From: Pseudomonadota bacterium
GTDB taxonomy: Bacteria; Pseudomonadota; Gammaproteobacteria; Burkholderiales; Burkholderiaceae_C
Length of the DNA: 53,872 nucleotides
Assembly (NCBI GenBank): GCA_963205115.1
Contig: CAUJHV010000066.1
Span: 1 to 53,872 of the forward strand
Reading direction: 5' to 3'
The position numbers and the translations under genes are program-made. Positions 16,750 through 24,815 of the stretch are shown one piece after another. The notes under the pieces were generated by a model that was given only the letters and a program-made list of their open reading frames with translations, searched no databases and had not been told where the DNA came from. Each line of letters begins with the position of its first letter. Positions within the stretch are counted from its first letter, which is position 1.

Positions 16750-17565
16750 TCACTGCGCGGCTTCTTCGACGCGCTTCTGGCGGCGCTGGGCCACCACCGC
16801 CGGTGCGGCGGGCGCCCGCTGGGCCTGGCGCCGCACCAGACCGACCATGCGCATGCCGCGCACGCGCTTGACGGCCTCGAGCCCGTAGACCGCGCCCAGG
16901 ACCGGCCACCAGTGCGAGCCCACGCGGTCCATCCAGGCCATGCGGTCCAGCCCCTTCTGCGTGGACAGCAGGGGCCGCCAGCAGCCGAAGCGGCCGCCTT
17001 CGATCTCGAAACTCAGCAGCCGCAGCCAGTCGCGCACGCGCCGGTAGCCCAGGAACTCGGCGGCATGCGCCGAGCGAATGGGGTCGTCGTCGGCCACACC
17101 CACACGTGGCCCCCAGCCCAGCCACTGGCGCAGCCCCCAGTGGCTCAAGGGATTGAAGCCGACGATCACCAGCTTGCCTTCGGGCACCAGCACCCGCTCG
17201 ACCTCGGCCAGCGTGGCATGCGGGTCGTACGAGAGTTCCAGCGTATGCGGCATCAAGATCAGGTCGATGCTGTTGCTCGGGAAAGGCAGCGCGTGGAAGT
17301 CACAGTGCAGCGCCACGGGCATGTCGGGCGACAGCGTGGTGATGCCGCTGTCCTGCGGCGGCGGCATCGCGATGGGCCGGGGTTCGGCCAGGCCGTCGTG
17401 CGCCACCCAGCGGTGCGGCATGCGGTTCGCGCGCAGGCCATCGAGCTCGGGCAGACCCAGCTGCAAGGCGTGGTAGCCGAAGGCGTCGGAGACGGCCCGG
17501 TCGAGGTAGGCCTGCGTCCACGCCAGCGCATAGCGGCCCGCCGGCAGGTTCAGCCAAGGCCCCAT
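16750..17565 (-). CDS. Class I SAM-dependent methyltransferase
   Basis: The 271-residue product looks like a Rossmann-fold methyltransferase of the family found beside rnhA and gloB. Its core is ALHCDFHALPFPSNSIDLILMPHTLELSYDPHATLAEVERVLVPEG, in which the acidic motif II/III and the post-core ERVLVPEGKLVIVGFNPLS are clear. The glycine motif I is unusually degenerate. It ends in a basic tail rich in Arg/Gln/Ala. The ATG at 17565 opens right before the conserved LPAGRYALAW; an ATG at 17592 is also possible and would overlap the divergent gloB start. The substrate is unknown. Confidence 0.72.
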   Translation of the reverse strand: MGPWLNLPAGRYALAWTQAYLDRAVSDAFGYHALQLGLPELDGLRANRMPHRWVAHDGLAEPRPIAMPPPQDSGITTLSPDMPVALHCDFHALPFPSNSIDLILMPHTLELSYDPHATLAEVERVLVPEGKLVIVGFNPLSHWGLRQWLGWGPRVGVADDDPIRSAHAAEFLGYRRVRDWLRLLSFEIEGGRFGCWRPLLSTQKGLDRMAWMDRVGSHWWPVLGAVYGLEAVKRVRGMRMVGLVRRQAQRAPAAPAVVAQRRQKRVEEAAQ

Positions 17566-17568
17566 CCC

Positions 17569-17574
17569 TATAAT
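17569..17574 (+). promoter_or_regulatory. -10 element of gloB
   Basis: A perfect TATAAT ends 16 nt before the gloB ATG at 17591, predicting a leader of about 10 nt without a Shine-Dalgarno. The complementary strand reads ATTATA, so the same AT-rich patch could also serve the divergent methyltransferase. Confidence 0.5.
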
Positions 17575-17590
17575 TTGTGCGTCAATTGGC

Positions 17591-18361
17591 ATGAACGTAC
17601 TCGCGCTGCCCGCCTTCGCTGACAACTACATCTGGATGCTGCATGACGGCGTCGGCGCAGCCGTGGTCGATCCCGGCGATCCGGTGCCGGTACTGGCGGC
17701 GCTCGATGCCTACGGGCTCGAGCTGCGGTCGATTCTAGTGACCCACCACCACCCGGACCATGTCGGCGGCGTCGACGCGCTGCGGCACGCGCTGGACGGC
17801 ACCGTGTGGGGACCCGCCAACGAAAACATTCCCCGTCCCTACGTGCCGCTGCACGAGGGCGATACCGTCGAAGTCCTGGGCCTGCGGCTGCGCGTGATGT
17901 TCGTGCCGGGCCACACCGCCGGCCACATCGCCTACGTGACCCAGCCCGAAGGCGAAGCGCCGCTGCTCTTCTGCGGCGACACCCTGTTCAGCGGCGGCTG
18001 CGGCCGTGTCTTCGAAGGCACGCCGGCGCAGCTGCATGACTCGCTGATGCGGCTGGCCGCGCTGCCCGGCAATACGCAGGTGTACTGCACGCACGAGTAC
18101 ACCGTCTCCAACCTGCGCTTTGCCCAGGCCGTCGAGCCCGGCAATGCCGACGTGGCGGCCGCGCTGGCCCGCGCCACGGCGCTGCGCCAGGCCGGTGACA
18201 TCACCCTGCCCTCCACACTGACCGAGGAACTCCGGATCAACCCGTTCCTGCGTTGTGGTGAGCCCGAAGTGGTCGACAGCGCCCGCTCCCATGGAGCAGG
18301 CGACAATTCGCCCACCGCCGTGTTCACCGCACTGCGGCAATGGAAGAACGGATTCCGATGA
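17591..18361 (+). CDS. gloB: Hydroxyacylglutathione hydrolase (glyoxalase II)
   Basis: Glyoxalase II hydrolyses S-lactoylglutathione to lactate and glutathione, the second step in methylglyoxal detoxification. The 256-residue metallo-beta-lactamase-fold protein begins with the family's ALPAFADNYIWML. It has the binuclear metal motif THHHPDH (51-57), the ligand His of PGHTAGH, the bridging Asp in FCGDTLFSGGCGR, and YCTHEYT near residue 177. The C-terminal segment ELRINPFLRC is the glutathione-binding region. Its stop overlaps the mltD start (ATGA at 18358-18361). Confidence 0.96.
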   Translation: MNVLALPAFADNYIWMLHDGVGAAVVDPGDPVPVLAALDAYGLELRSILVTHHHPDHVGGVDALRHALDGTVWGPANENIPRPYVPLHEGDTVEVLGLRLRVMFVPGHTAGHIAYVTQPEGEAPLLFCGDTLFSGGCGRVFEGTPAQLHDSLMRLAALPGNTQVYCTHEYTVSNLRFAQAVEPGNADVAAALARATALRQAGDITLPSTLTEELRINPFLRCGEPEVVDSARSHGAGDNSPTAVFTALRQWKNGFR

Positions 18362-20283
18362 AGAACAAGACCAGCCGCCTCGCGGCAGCGCTCTGGGCAT
18401 GCGGCGTGTTGGGCGCCGCGGCTCAGACCCCCGAGCCGCCGGGGCCTGTGGCGCCCCAGGTGCCGGTCCGCCGTGACGCGGTGGCCACGGCTGCACCCGG
18501 CGCCTCGCCGGCGGGTTCGGCCGCGCCAGCCTCGGCTGCTCCCGCGCCTGCCATCGCGGCGCCGGCTGCCGTGCCGGCCACGCCTTCTGCTGCGACTTCC
18601 GCTGCGCCTGCCAGCGCTCCCGCCGCCGCGCCTGTTTCTGCGCCCACGGCCGCGGTCTTCACGCCCGACTATTACGTCCCCGGCGCCACGGTGTCGCCCG
18701 CCGCGGCCGCGGCATCGTCACCTGCAGGCACGCCCGCACCGACCGAATCGGCCGAGCCGCTGCGCCCAGGCGCCGCGGGTTCGGCGGCCCAGCCCACGCC
18801 GGTGCGTGAATCGCCCGCCACCGTGCCGGCGCTGCCCGATGCCGCTGCGCTGCCGCCCAACCCGATCACCGGCACCGAAGTGGCGCCGCCCGTCGACCAG
18901 GTGGTCGAGACACCCGCGCTGCGCGAGGATCTGTGGGGCCGCGTGCGCCGGGGCTATGCCCTGCCGCCGCTGCAATCGGACCTGGTGCGCAAGTGGGAGC
19001 AGTACTACAGCACCAAGCCGGAGTACCTGCAGCGAATGTTCGATCGCGGCGGCCGCTACCTCTTCCACATCGTCGAAGAGCTCGGCAAGCGCGCGATGCC
19101 GACCGAGCTGGCGCTGCTGCCTTTCATCGAGTCGGCCTTCAATCCGCTGGCGCAGTCGGCCGCGCGTGCGTCCGGCATGTGGCAGTTCATGCCGGCCACC
19201 GGCCGCCATTTCGACCTGCGCCAGAACCTCTTCCGCGATGACCGGCGCAGCGTCATCGAGTCCACACGCGCCGCGCTGGATTACCTCAAGCAGCTCAACA
19301 CCACCTTCGGCGACTGGCAACTGGCGCTGGCTGCCTACAACTGGGGCCAGGGCAACGTGGCCCGCGCGCAGAACGGCAACCGCAAGTCCAGCCGCGGCAC
19401 GGCCTACGGCGAGTTGCCGATGCCTGACGAGACCCGCAACTACGTGCCCAAGCTGCAGGCCTTCGCCAACATCGTGGCGCGGCCGCAGGATTACGGCGTG
19501 CAGCTCCCGGGGCTGGAGAACCACCCGTATTTCCTTACCGTGCGCGTGGATCGCGACATCGACGTCGCGCTGGCTGCGCGCCTGGCCGGTCTGCCGCTGG
19601 ACGAGTTCCAGGCGCTGAACCCGCAGATGAACAAGCCGGTGATCCTGGCCGCGGGTACGCCGATGCTGCTGCTGCCCTTCGACAACGCCCGGCGCTTCCA
19701 GGCTGAAGTCTCGCGCCACAAGGGCCCGTTCGCCAGCTGGACGGCCTGGGTCGCCCCGCGCACGCTCAAGCCGGCCGAGGCTGCGCAGGCCGTGGGCATG
19801 GGCGAGCAGGAGCTGCGCGAGATCAACCGCATCCCGCCGCGCATGCTGGTCAAGGCGGGTTCGACGCTGCTCGTGCCGCGTGGTGCCTCGGTGCAGCGCG
19901 ACGTGTCCGAGCACCTGGCCGATACGGCCTCGATCGCACTCGCGCCCGAGACCGTTCCCGGCCGCAAGCGCATGGCGCGCGTCGGTCCGCGCGGCGAGTC
20001 CGTCGCTGCCGTGGCACGGCGCTACAAGGTCGCGCCGGCCCAGCTGGCGCAGTGGAACGGCGTGTCCGCCGGCGGCAGCTTCAAGGGCGGCCAGCAGGTG
20101 GTCGTCGGCTTTGTCGCGGGCAAGGCCGCGGCACGCGGGCGGGGGCACGGCACCGCAGTGGCCCGCGCGCCGTCAGCCGGCAAAGGCCAGGCCAGTGGCG
20201 CCCGCAAGACGGCGGCCAGCCGCCAGTCGCGCGCCGTCGCCAAGGCACCGGCACGCAAAGCCGTCAAAGTCGCCAAGCGCTGA
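18358..20283 (+). CDS. mltD: Membrane-bound lytic murein transglycosylase D-like protein
   Basis: MltD-type enzymes cleave the glycan strands of peptidoglycan to 1,6-anhydro products. The 641-residue product starts with a short signal peptide (cleavage likely at GAAAQ, about residue 23). A very long Pro/Ala/Ser-rich, presumably disordered spacer runs to about residue 180. The SLT domain follows: catalytic Glu258 in LLPFIESAFNPLAQS, then GMWQFMPATGRHFDL and LAAYNWGQGN. C-terminal LysM-like segments follow (LAARLAGLPLDEFQALNP; VARRYKVAPAQLAQWNG), then a strongly basic Lys/Arg/Ala tail. There is no lipobox. Translation is coupled to gloB by the ATGA overlap. Confidence 0.9.
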   Translation: MKNKTSRLAAALWACGVLGAAAQTPEPPGPVAPQVPVRRDAVATAAPGASPAGSAAPASAAPAPAIAAPAAVPATPSAATSAAPASAPAAAPVSAPTAAVFTPDYYVPGATVSPAAAAASSPAGTPAPTESAEPLRPGAAGSAAQPTPVRESPATVPALPDAAALPPNPITGTEVAPPVDQVVETPALREDLWGRVRRGYALPPLQSDLVRKWEQYYSTKPEYLQRMFDRGGRYLFHIVEELGKRAMPTELALLPFIESAFNPLAQSAARASGMWQFMPATGRHFDLRQNLFRDDRRSVIESTRAALDYLKQLNTTFGDWQLALAAYNWGQGNVARAQNGNRKSSRGTAYGELPMPDETRNYVPKLQAFANIVARPQDYGVQLPGLENHPYFLTVRVDRDIDVALAARLAGLPLDEFQALNPQMNKPVILAAGTPMLLLPFDNARRFQAEVSRHKGPFASWTAWVAPRTLKPAEAAQAVGMGEQELREINRIPPRMLVKAGSTLLVPRGASVQRDVSEHLADTASIALAPETVPGRKRMARVGPRGESVAAVARRYKVAPAQLAQWNGVSAGGSFKGGQQVVVGFVAGKAAARGRGHGTAVARAPSAGKGQASGARKTAASRQSRAVAKAPARKAVKVAKR

Positions 20284-20371
20284 ACGCCGCGGCGGTTGGG
20301 CGGTAAGGCGACCTGGCGGCGGCGCTTGGCGGCGTCAATGCCTTCAGTCCTTCACGCATGAGATTGACGCC

Positions 20372-20503
20372 TGACGAGCGATCCGCCAGCAGCCGGGCGG
20401 TGGCTCCCGGCCGACGCGTGTGCGGTTCAGCGCCGATGGGCCAGCGCCCGGGCCGTGGCACCGCGGTCGACGCAGGTGAGCTTCAGCGCCGATCGGCCAG
20501 CGC
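20372..20503 (-). repeat. Decayed tandem copies of the recR 3' end
   Basis: The recR tail CAGCGCCGATCGGCCAGCGC (plus strand, 20484-20503, encoding ALADRR-stop on the minus strand) recurs at 20428-20447 with one change, 56 bp away. A third, weaker copy (about 23 of 33 positions) lies at 20372-20404, 55 bp further. Each repeat would encode a similar Ala-Leu-Ala-(Asp/His)-Arg ending on the minus strand. The stretch 20284-20371 between mltD and these copies shows nothing I can name. Confidence 0.6.
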
Positions 20504-21076
20504 GTGGGCGATCGTGCCCAGGTCGACGTACTCGATCTCGCTGCCGGCCGGCACGCCGCGCGCCAGGCGGGTGACCCGCAGGCCGCGGGCACGCAGGGTT
20601 TCGGCGGCGACATGTGCCGTCGCCTCCCCTTCCGCCGTGAAGCCGGTGGCCAGGATGACCTCCTCGACCGTGCCGTCGCAGGCGCGCTCCAGCAGCGGCT
20701 TCAGGCCGATGTCGCCGGCACCGATGCCGTCCAGCGGGCTCAAGCGGCCCAGCAGCACGAAGTAGTAGCCCTTGAAGCTGCCGGTGCGCTCCAGCGCGGC
20801 CTGGTCTGCCGGCGATTCGACGACACACAGCTGCCGCGCATCGCGGCCGGTATCGGCACAGGTGTGGCACACCGGCGCTTCCGACAGGGTGTGGCAGCGC
20901 GCGCAATGCCCCACGCGCTGGTCGGCATCGCCCAGCGCCAGGGCCAGTCTCCGCAAGGCCGGCCGGTCGTGCTGCAACAGGTGATAGGCAATGCGCTGCG
21001 CCGAGCGCTGTCCGATGCCGGGCAGGCCGCGCAGCGCTTCGACCAGGCCGGTCAGCGCGGTATCGTGAGCCGCCAC
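20483..21076 (-). CDS. recR: Recombination mediator protein RecR
   Basis: RecR, with RecO and RecF, loads RecA at gapped DNA. The 197-residue product has the N-terminal helix-hairpin-helix (LRGLPGIGQRSAQRIAYHLL, 16-35), the four-Cys zinc finger (Cys58, Cys61, Cys70, Cys73), and a Toprim domain with CVVESPADQAALE and the ILATGFTAEGEATAHV motif. The start is a GTG at 21076, which gives the family length. It is the last gene of dnaX-ybaB-recR, 16 bp after ybaB. Its 3' end is partly repeated downstream. Confidence 0.96.
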   Translation of the reverse strand: MAAHDTALTGLVEALRGLPGIGQRSAQRIAYHLLQHDRPALRRLALALGDADQRVGHCARCHTLSEAPVCHTCADTGRDARQLCVVESPADQAALERTGSFKGYYFVLLGRLSPLDGIGAGDIGLKPLLERACDGTVEEVILATGFTAEGEATAHVAAETLRARGLRVTRLARGVPAGSEIEYVDLGTIAHALADRR

Positions 21077-21092
21077 GCCGGCGCAGCCCCGC

Positions 21093-21419
21093 TCAGAAGG
21101 GCAGCTTCATGCCGGGGGGCAGATTCAGCCCCGCGGTGAGCTTGCCCATGCGCTGCTGGCTGACTTCCTCGGCACGGCGCACGGCGTCGTTGAAGGCCGC
21201 AGCCACCAGGTCTTCGAGCATGTCCTTGTCGTCCGCCAGCAGGCTGGGATCGATGGCCACGCGCTTGACGTCGTGCTTGCAGGTCATCGTGACCTTCACC
21301 AGCCCGGCGCCGGACTGGCCTTCGACCTCGACGTTGGCCAGCTCGTCCTGGGCGCGCTTGAGGTTTTCCTGCATGGCCTGGGCCTGCTTCATCAGACCAG
21401 CCAGTTGGCCTTTCATCAT
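21093..21419 (-). CDS. YbaB/EbfC family nucleoid-associated protein
   Basis: YbaB/EbfC proteins are small dimeric DNA-binding proteins encoded with dnaX and recR in many bacteria. The 108-residue product starts MMKGQLAGLMKQAQAMQENL, a coiled helix typical of the family. It contains VEVEGQSGAGLVKVTMTCKHDVKRVAIDPSLL and ends with a Gly/Pro-Met rich tail. An AAAGGA Shine-Dalgarno precedes the first ATG of the doublet. It lies 100 bp after dnaX and 16 bp before recR. Confidence 0.94.
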   Translation of the reverse strand: MMKGQLAGLMKQAQAMQENLKRAQDELANVEVEGQSGAGLVKVTMTCKHDVKRVAIDPSLLADDKDMLEDLVAAAFNDAVRRAEEVSQQRMGKLTAGLNLPPGMKLPF

Positions 21420-21519
21420 GATCGGTATCCTTTCGAGGAATCGGCAAGAAGTATGACGGTTCGGGGATGGGCCGCGCGCAGGGCCGCCACTGCCCTTGAC
21501 GGTAGCCGGCTCAGGGGCA

Positions 21520-23421
21520 TCACAGGGGCTTGATCGAACCCGGCACGATACGCGCCGTCGAGAACTGACCCAGCAGCTCGCGCACAACCGGGTCTTCGTG
21601 AATGGTCTGTTCGGCCAAGCGCTGGCGCCGCTGGCGTTCTGCAGCCTCGCGCAGGGCCGGCGAGGTCCGCGGCACGCCGTGTTCCAGCAGCAATTGCACC
21701 GGCGCGCCGATGGCCTCGGCCACCGCCACGGCCAGCTTGTCGCGCAGGCCCTGCGAGCGCAGCGCCTCGTGTTCGACGCGCAGATGCCAGGCCACCGGGC
21801 TGGCGGATTCGATGCGCAGCAGCACACTCTGCCAGGCGAGTTCGCGCACCAGGCCGCTGACCGCCGCGGTATCGATCAGACGCCGCACAAGTTCGTTCCA
21901 GCGATCGGACAGCGCGACGTCTTCGTCGCCGGGCTCGACCGCCTGCGGCGCGCGTGCGGCAGCGTCCGGTGCAGCCGGCTCGCCCACTGGCACCGCACGA
22001 CGCGAGGCGACGGGCGCAGCCTCGTCGACCGCCGGCGGCTGCGCGCGGGCGATGCCCGCTGGAGAGGTCTGCTCGCGGGCGATGCCCGCTGAAGGGGTCC
22101 GCTCCTGGGCCACGGGTGCCGCTGGCGGTTGAGCCGCCTCCGCGCCCACCCACCGGGGCTCCGCCGGGGCTCGCGGTGGCGCCGCGGGTACCAGAGCCCG
22201 CAGCTCGCGCCCAGGCCCCGGCGCGGCCAGCGGAACCCGCGGCGCCACGGCCGGCACCAGCAGGCGCGCGGCGGCGGCGGGTGCGCGCAGCGGCGCCGCG
22301 CGCGGCGCAGGCGCCGCCACGCCGACCGGCGGAAACGCCAGGTAGCGCAGCAGCACCATCGTGAAGGCCGCGGCTTCGTCGGACATCAGCGAGAGTTCGT
22401 CGCGACCGCGCAGCACCAACGTGTAGAGCAGCTGCGTCTCTTCCGCCCCCATCGCGCCGGCGAGCTCGCGCACGGCGGGCGTTTCGGGGTCGTCCTCGCC
22501 ACTGGCGCCCGGCACGGCCTGTTCGACAGCCATCTGCTGCAGCAGACGCGCCATCTGTTCCAGCACGGCGTCGAATGACACGCCGCGCGCGCGCAGGTCG
22601 TCGATGGAGGCCAGCAGCGCCGGCGCGTCGCGCTGCGCCAGGTTGCGCAGCAGCGCCACGGGCGCATCGCCTTCGGCCAGCCCCAGCATGCCGCGCACGA
22701 CCGCTTCGTCGAACCGGCCGCCGCCATAGGCGATGGCCTGGTCGGTGAGCGACAGCGCATCGCGCATCGACCCCCGCGCCGCGCGCGACAGCAGGTGCAG
22801 CGCGCCTTCGTCGTGCGCCACACCTTCGGCCTGCAGCACCTGGTCGAGATGGGCGCGCACGGTCTCGGGCGCCATCGGCCGCAGGTTGAACTGCAGACAG
22901 CGGCTCAGCACCGTGGGCAGCATCTTCTCCGGGTCGGTCGTCGCCAGCACGAATTTCAGGTACGCCGGCGGCTCTTCCAGCGTCTTCAGCAGCGCATTGA
23001 AGGCTTCCTTCGTGAGCTGGTGCGCCTCGTCGATCATGAAGACCTTGAAGCGGCCGACGCTGGGCTTGTAGGCGGCGCGCTCGATCATGTCGCGCACCTC
23101 GTCGATGCCGCGGTTCGAGGCCGCGTCCATCTCGATGTAGTCGATGAAGCGGTCGGCGTCGATCTCGGTGCAGGCGCTGCACACGCCGCAGGGTTCGGCG
23201 GTGATGCCGCCCTGCCCGTCCGGCCCGGTGCAGTTCAGGCTCTTGGCGAGGATGCGCGACACCGTGGTCTTGCCGATGCCCCGCGTGCCGGTGAACAGAT
23301 AGGCGTGGTGCAGACGCTGCTGCTGCAGCGCATTCGTCAGCGCGCGCACGACATGCGGCTGCCCCGCCATCTGCGCAAAGCTGCGCGGACGGTACTTGCG
23401 GGCCAGGACGACGGTGCTCAT
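21520..23421 (-). CDS. dnaX: DNA polymerase III subunits gamma and tau
   Basis: DnaX forms the clamp-loader ATPase and links polymerase cores at the replication fork. The 633-residue product has Walker A GTRGIGKTT (Lys51), the zinc-binding cysteines 64, 78, 81 and 84, MIDEAHQL (Walker B), and the SRC sensor/arginine finger in VLSRCLQF. The domain III collar follows. A long Ala/Pro-rich linker then leads to the tau-specific C-terminal domain (DRWNELVRRLIDTAAVSGLVRELAW). I see no A-rich slippery site, so there is no evidence for the frameshifted gamma form. A 10-residue tandem repeat sits in the linker. Confidence 0.95.
   Translation of the reverse strand: MSTVVLARKYRPRSFAQMAGQPHVVRALTNALQQQRLHHAYLFTGTRGIGKTTVSRILAKSLNCTGPDGQGGITAEPCGVCSACTEIDADRFIDYIEMDAASNRGIDEVRDMIERAAYKPSVGRFKVFMIDEAHQLTKEAFNALLKTLEEPPAYLKFVLATTDPEKMLPTVLSRCLQFNLRPMAPETVRAHLDQVLQAEGVAHDEGALHLLSRAARGSMRDALSLTDQAIAYGGGRFDEAVVRGMLGLAEGDAPVALLRNLAQRDAPALLASIDDLRARGVSFDAVLEQMARLLQQMAVEQAVPGASGEDDPETPAVRELAGAMGAEETQLLYTLVLRGRDELSLMSDEAAAFTMVLLRYLAFPPVGVAAPAPRAAPLRAPAAAARLLVPAVAPRVPLAAPGPGRELRALVPAAPPRAPAEPRWVGAEAAQPPAAPVAQERTPSAGIAREQTSPAGIARAQPPAVDEAAPVASRRAVPVGEPAAPDAAARAPQAVEPGDEDVALSDRWNELVRRLIDTAAVSGLVRELAWQSVLLRIESASPVAWHLRVEHEALRSQGLRDKLAVAVAEAIGAPVQLLLEHGVPRTSPALREAAERQRRQRLAEQTIHEDPVVRELLGQFSTARIVPGSIKPL
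22044..22103 (-). repeat. 30-bp tandem direct repeat inside dnaX linker
   Basis: Two adjacent 30-bp units (22044-22073 and 22074-22103) differ at only a few bases and keep the reading frame. They encode ERTPSAGIAR followed by EQTSPAGIAR in the disordered linker before the tau C-terminal domain. Confidence 0.8.
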
Positions 23422-23427
23422 CGAAGC

Positions 23428-23433
23428 ATTCTA
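23428..23433 (-). promoter_or_regulatory. -10 element of dnaX (leaderless arrangement)
   Basis: On the minus strand TAGAAT ends 6 nt before the dnaX ATG at 23421, so the predicted first transcribed base is the A of the start codon. No Shine-Dalgarno is visible. It faces the purM-like -10 across a 49-bp divergent gap. Confidence 0.45.
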
Positions 23434-23457
23434 GGCGGGGCCCCGACGCGGCCTGGG

Positions 23458-23463
23458 GATAAT
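23458..23463 (+). promoter_or_regulatory. -10 element of the purM-like gene (leaderless arrangement)
   Basis: GATAAT ends 7 nt before the ATG at 23471, so transcription would begin about 1 nt before the start codon. No ribosome binding site is present. Confidence 0.45.
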
Positions 23464-23470
23464 CCCGGCC

Positions 23471-24586
23471 ATGAGCGCTGCACCCCTTTCGCCGCTGACC
23501 TATGACCAGGCCGGCGTCAACTACGACCTCATCGACCCCCTGAAGGTCTCCGCCCAACGCGCCGCCGCGGCCACCGCGGGCCTGCTGGGCGGGCACGGCT
23601 TTGCCGAAGTCGCCGCCTCGCGCGGCGAATCGGCCTACGTGGTCGATGTCGGGCCCTTCTACCTGGCCAGCATCGTCGAATGCCTGGGCAGCAAGGCCCT
23701 GGTGGCCGACGAGATGCAACGCCTGACCGGCCGCAGCTTCTACGGCGCCATCGCGCAGGACACCATTGCGATGGCCGTCAACGACCTGATCACCGTGGGC
23801 GCCACGCCCCTGGTCATCCAGGCCTACTGGGCCGCGGGCGGCAGCGACTGGTTCGAGGACAAGGCCCGCGCGCAGGCGCTGGTCGAAGGCTGGAAGCGCG
23901 CCTGCGAAACCTGCGGCGCGGCCTGGGGCGGCGGCGAGACGCCGGCACTGGCGGGCATCGTCGAGTCCGGCCGCATCGACCTGGCCGCCAGCTGCACGGG
24001 CCTCATCAACCCCAAGAGCCGCCTGTCAGTGGGCGACCGCCTGGGCGCGGGCGACGCCATCGTGCTGCTGGCCGCCAGCGGCATCCACGCCAACGGCCTG
24101 AGCCTGGCGCGCAAGCTGGTCGAGCGCCTGCCGCAGGGCTATCTGACGCCGCTGCCCTCGGGCCGTCTCTATGGCGAGGCCTTGCTGGACCCCACACCGC
24201 TGTACGCGCCCGTCACCGAAGCCTTGTTCAAGGCCGGCATCGTGACGCACTACAGCGCCAACATCACAGGCCACGGCTGGCGCAAGCTGCTGCGCCACCC
24301 AGCCAGCCTGCGCTACGTGATCGACCAGGTCCCGCCCGTGCCCGAGGTGCTGGGTTTCATCCAGCAGCAGGCCGGCCTGGACACCACCGAGGCCTACGGC
24401 ACCTTCAACATGGGTGCGGGTTTTGCGCTGTTCGTGCCGGCGGGCGACGCGGCGCGCTGCGTGGAAGTGGCAAAGAGCTGCGGCATCGCGGCCTGGCACG
24501 CGGGCCATGTCGAAGCCGGGCCGAAGCAACTGGTGGTCGATTCGATCGGCCTGCGCTTCGACGCCGACGCCCTGCAGCTGCGATAA
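23471..24586 (+). CDS. AIR synthase-related (PurM-like) protein, divergent from canonical PurM
   Basis: PurM makes aminoimidazole ribotide in purine synthesis. This 371-residue protein has the PurM two-domain plan: an N-terminal TYDQAGVNYDLIDPLK, the ATP-site region GAIAQDTIAMAVNDLITVGATPL, GGGETPAL, LAASGIHANGLSLARKL, then NITGHGWRKLLRH and AYGTFNMGAGFALFVP. The canonical GTDGVGTK loop is replaced by VECLGSK, and the Gly-rich N-terminal GGFGG is absent. It looks like a separate subfamily often annotated as PurM in databases. It may be a true AIR synthase, an isofunctional variant, or a paralogue with another substrate; a canonical purM elsewhere in the genome would decide. It is divergent from dnaX. 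Confidence 0.72.
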   Translation: MSAAPLSPLTYDQAGVNYDLIDPLKVSAQRAAAATAGLLGGHGFAEVAASRGESAYVVDVGPFYLASIVECLGSKALVADEMQRLTGRSFYGAIAQDTIAMAVNDLITVGATPLVIQAYWAAGGSDWFEDKARAQALVEGWKRACETCGAAWGGGETPALAGIVESGRIDLAASCTGLINPKSRLSVGDRLGAGDAIVLLAASGIHANGLSLARKLVERLPQGYLTPLPSGRLYGEALLDPTPLYAPVTEALFKAGIVTHYSANITGHGWRKLLRHPASLRYVIDQVPPVPEVLGFIQQQAGLDTTEAYGTFNMGAGFALFVPAGDAARCVEVAKSCGIAAWHAGHVEAGPKQLVVDSIGLRFDADALQLR

Positions 24587-24620
24587 GCCACCCGGCGGGG
24601 CAGCGCCCGCCGACCTCACC

Positions 24621-24626
24621 TACAAT
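24621..24626 (+). promoter_or_regulatory. -10 element of ffs
   Basis: TACAAT ends 6 nt before the first base of the terminal helix of the 4.5S RNA (24633). The position derived from RNA folding and the one predicted from the promoter agree. Confidence 0.6.
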
Positions 24627-24632
24627 GGCTCG

Positions 24633-24730
24633 TGACGGGCCTCCCCGCATGGAAGCGCGCCCAACCGGGTCAGGTGGGGAACCAAGCAGCCCTAAGCGTT
24701 GCAACCAGTGCCGGGGTTCAGGCTCGTCAC
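24633..24730 (+). ncRNA. ffs: 4.5S signal recognition particle RNA
   Basis: This RNA forms the SRP with Ffh and guides ribosomes making membrane proteins to the translocon. The conserved apical domain is visible: GGGTCAGG near 24667, then GGAACCAAGCAGCC (24679-24692), which together form the Ffh-binding symmetric and asymmetric loops. The ends pair: TGACGGGCCT (24633-24642) with AGGCTCGTCA (24720-24729), allowing one G-U. A run of five T follows, so the terminal helix doubles as a terminator. The length is about 98 nt, right for a bacterial small SRP RNA. It fills the gap between the purM-like gene and the kinase gene. Confidence 0.92.
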
Positions 24731-24815
24731 CCTTTTTCCGGGGCCCGCCGCGGGCCTCCAGACCGCACCGCCACAGCGCGCGTGCGGCCGCTGACGCCAG
24801 GCGCCTTCGCGCCGC

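Noticed and set aside
21520..23421. Programmed frameshift producing a short gamma form of DnaX
   Set aside because: No A-rich slippery heptamer or polyA tract could be found in the linker region, so I have no sequence support.
21416..23719. A 767-codon open frame overlapping dnaX on the same strand
   Set aside because: It is another frame of dnaX. The protein is rich in Arg, Ala and Gly with no domain, and the dnaX frame has every expected motif. High GC makes such shadows common.
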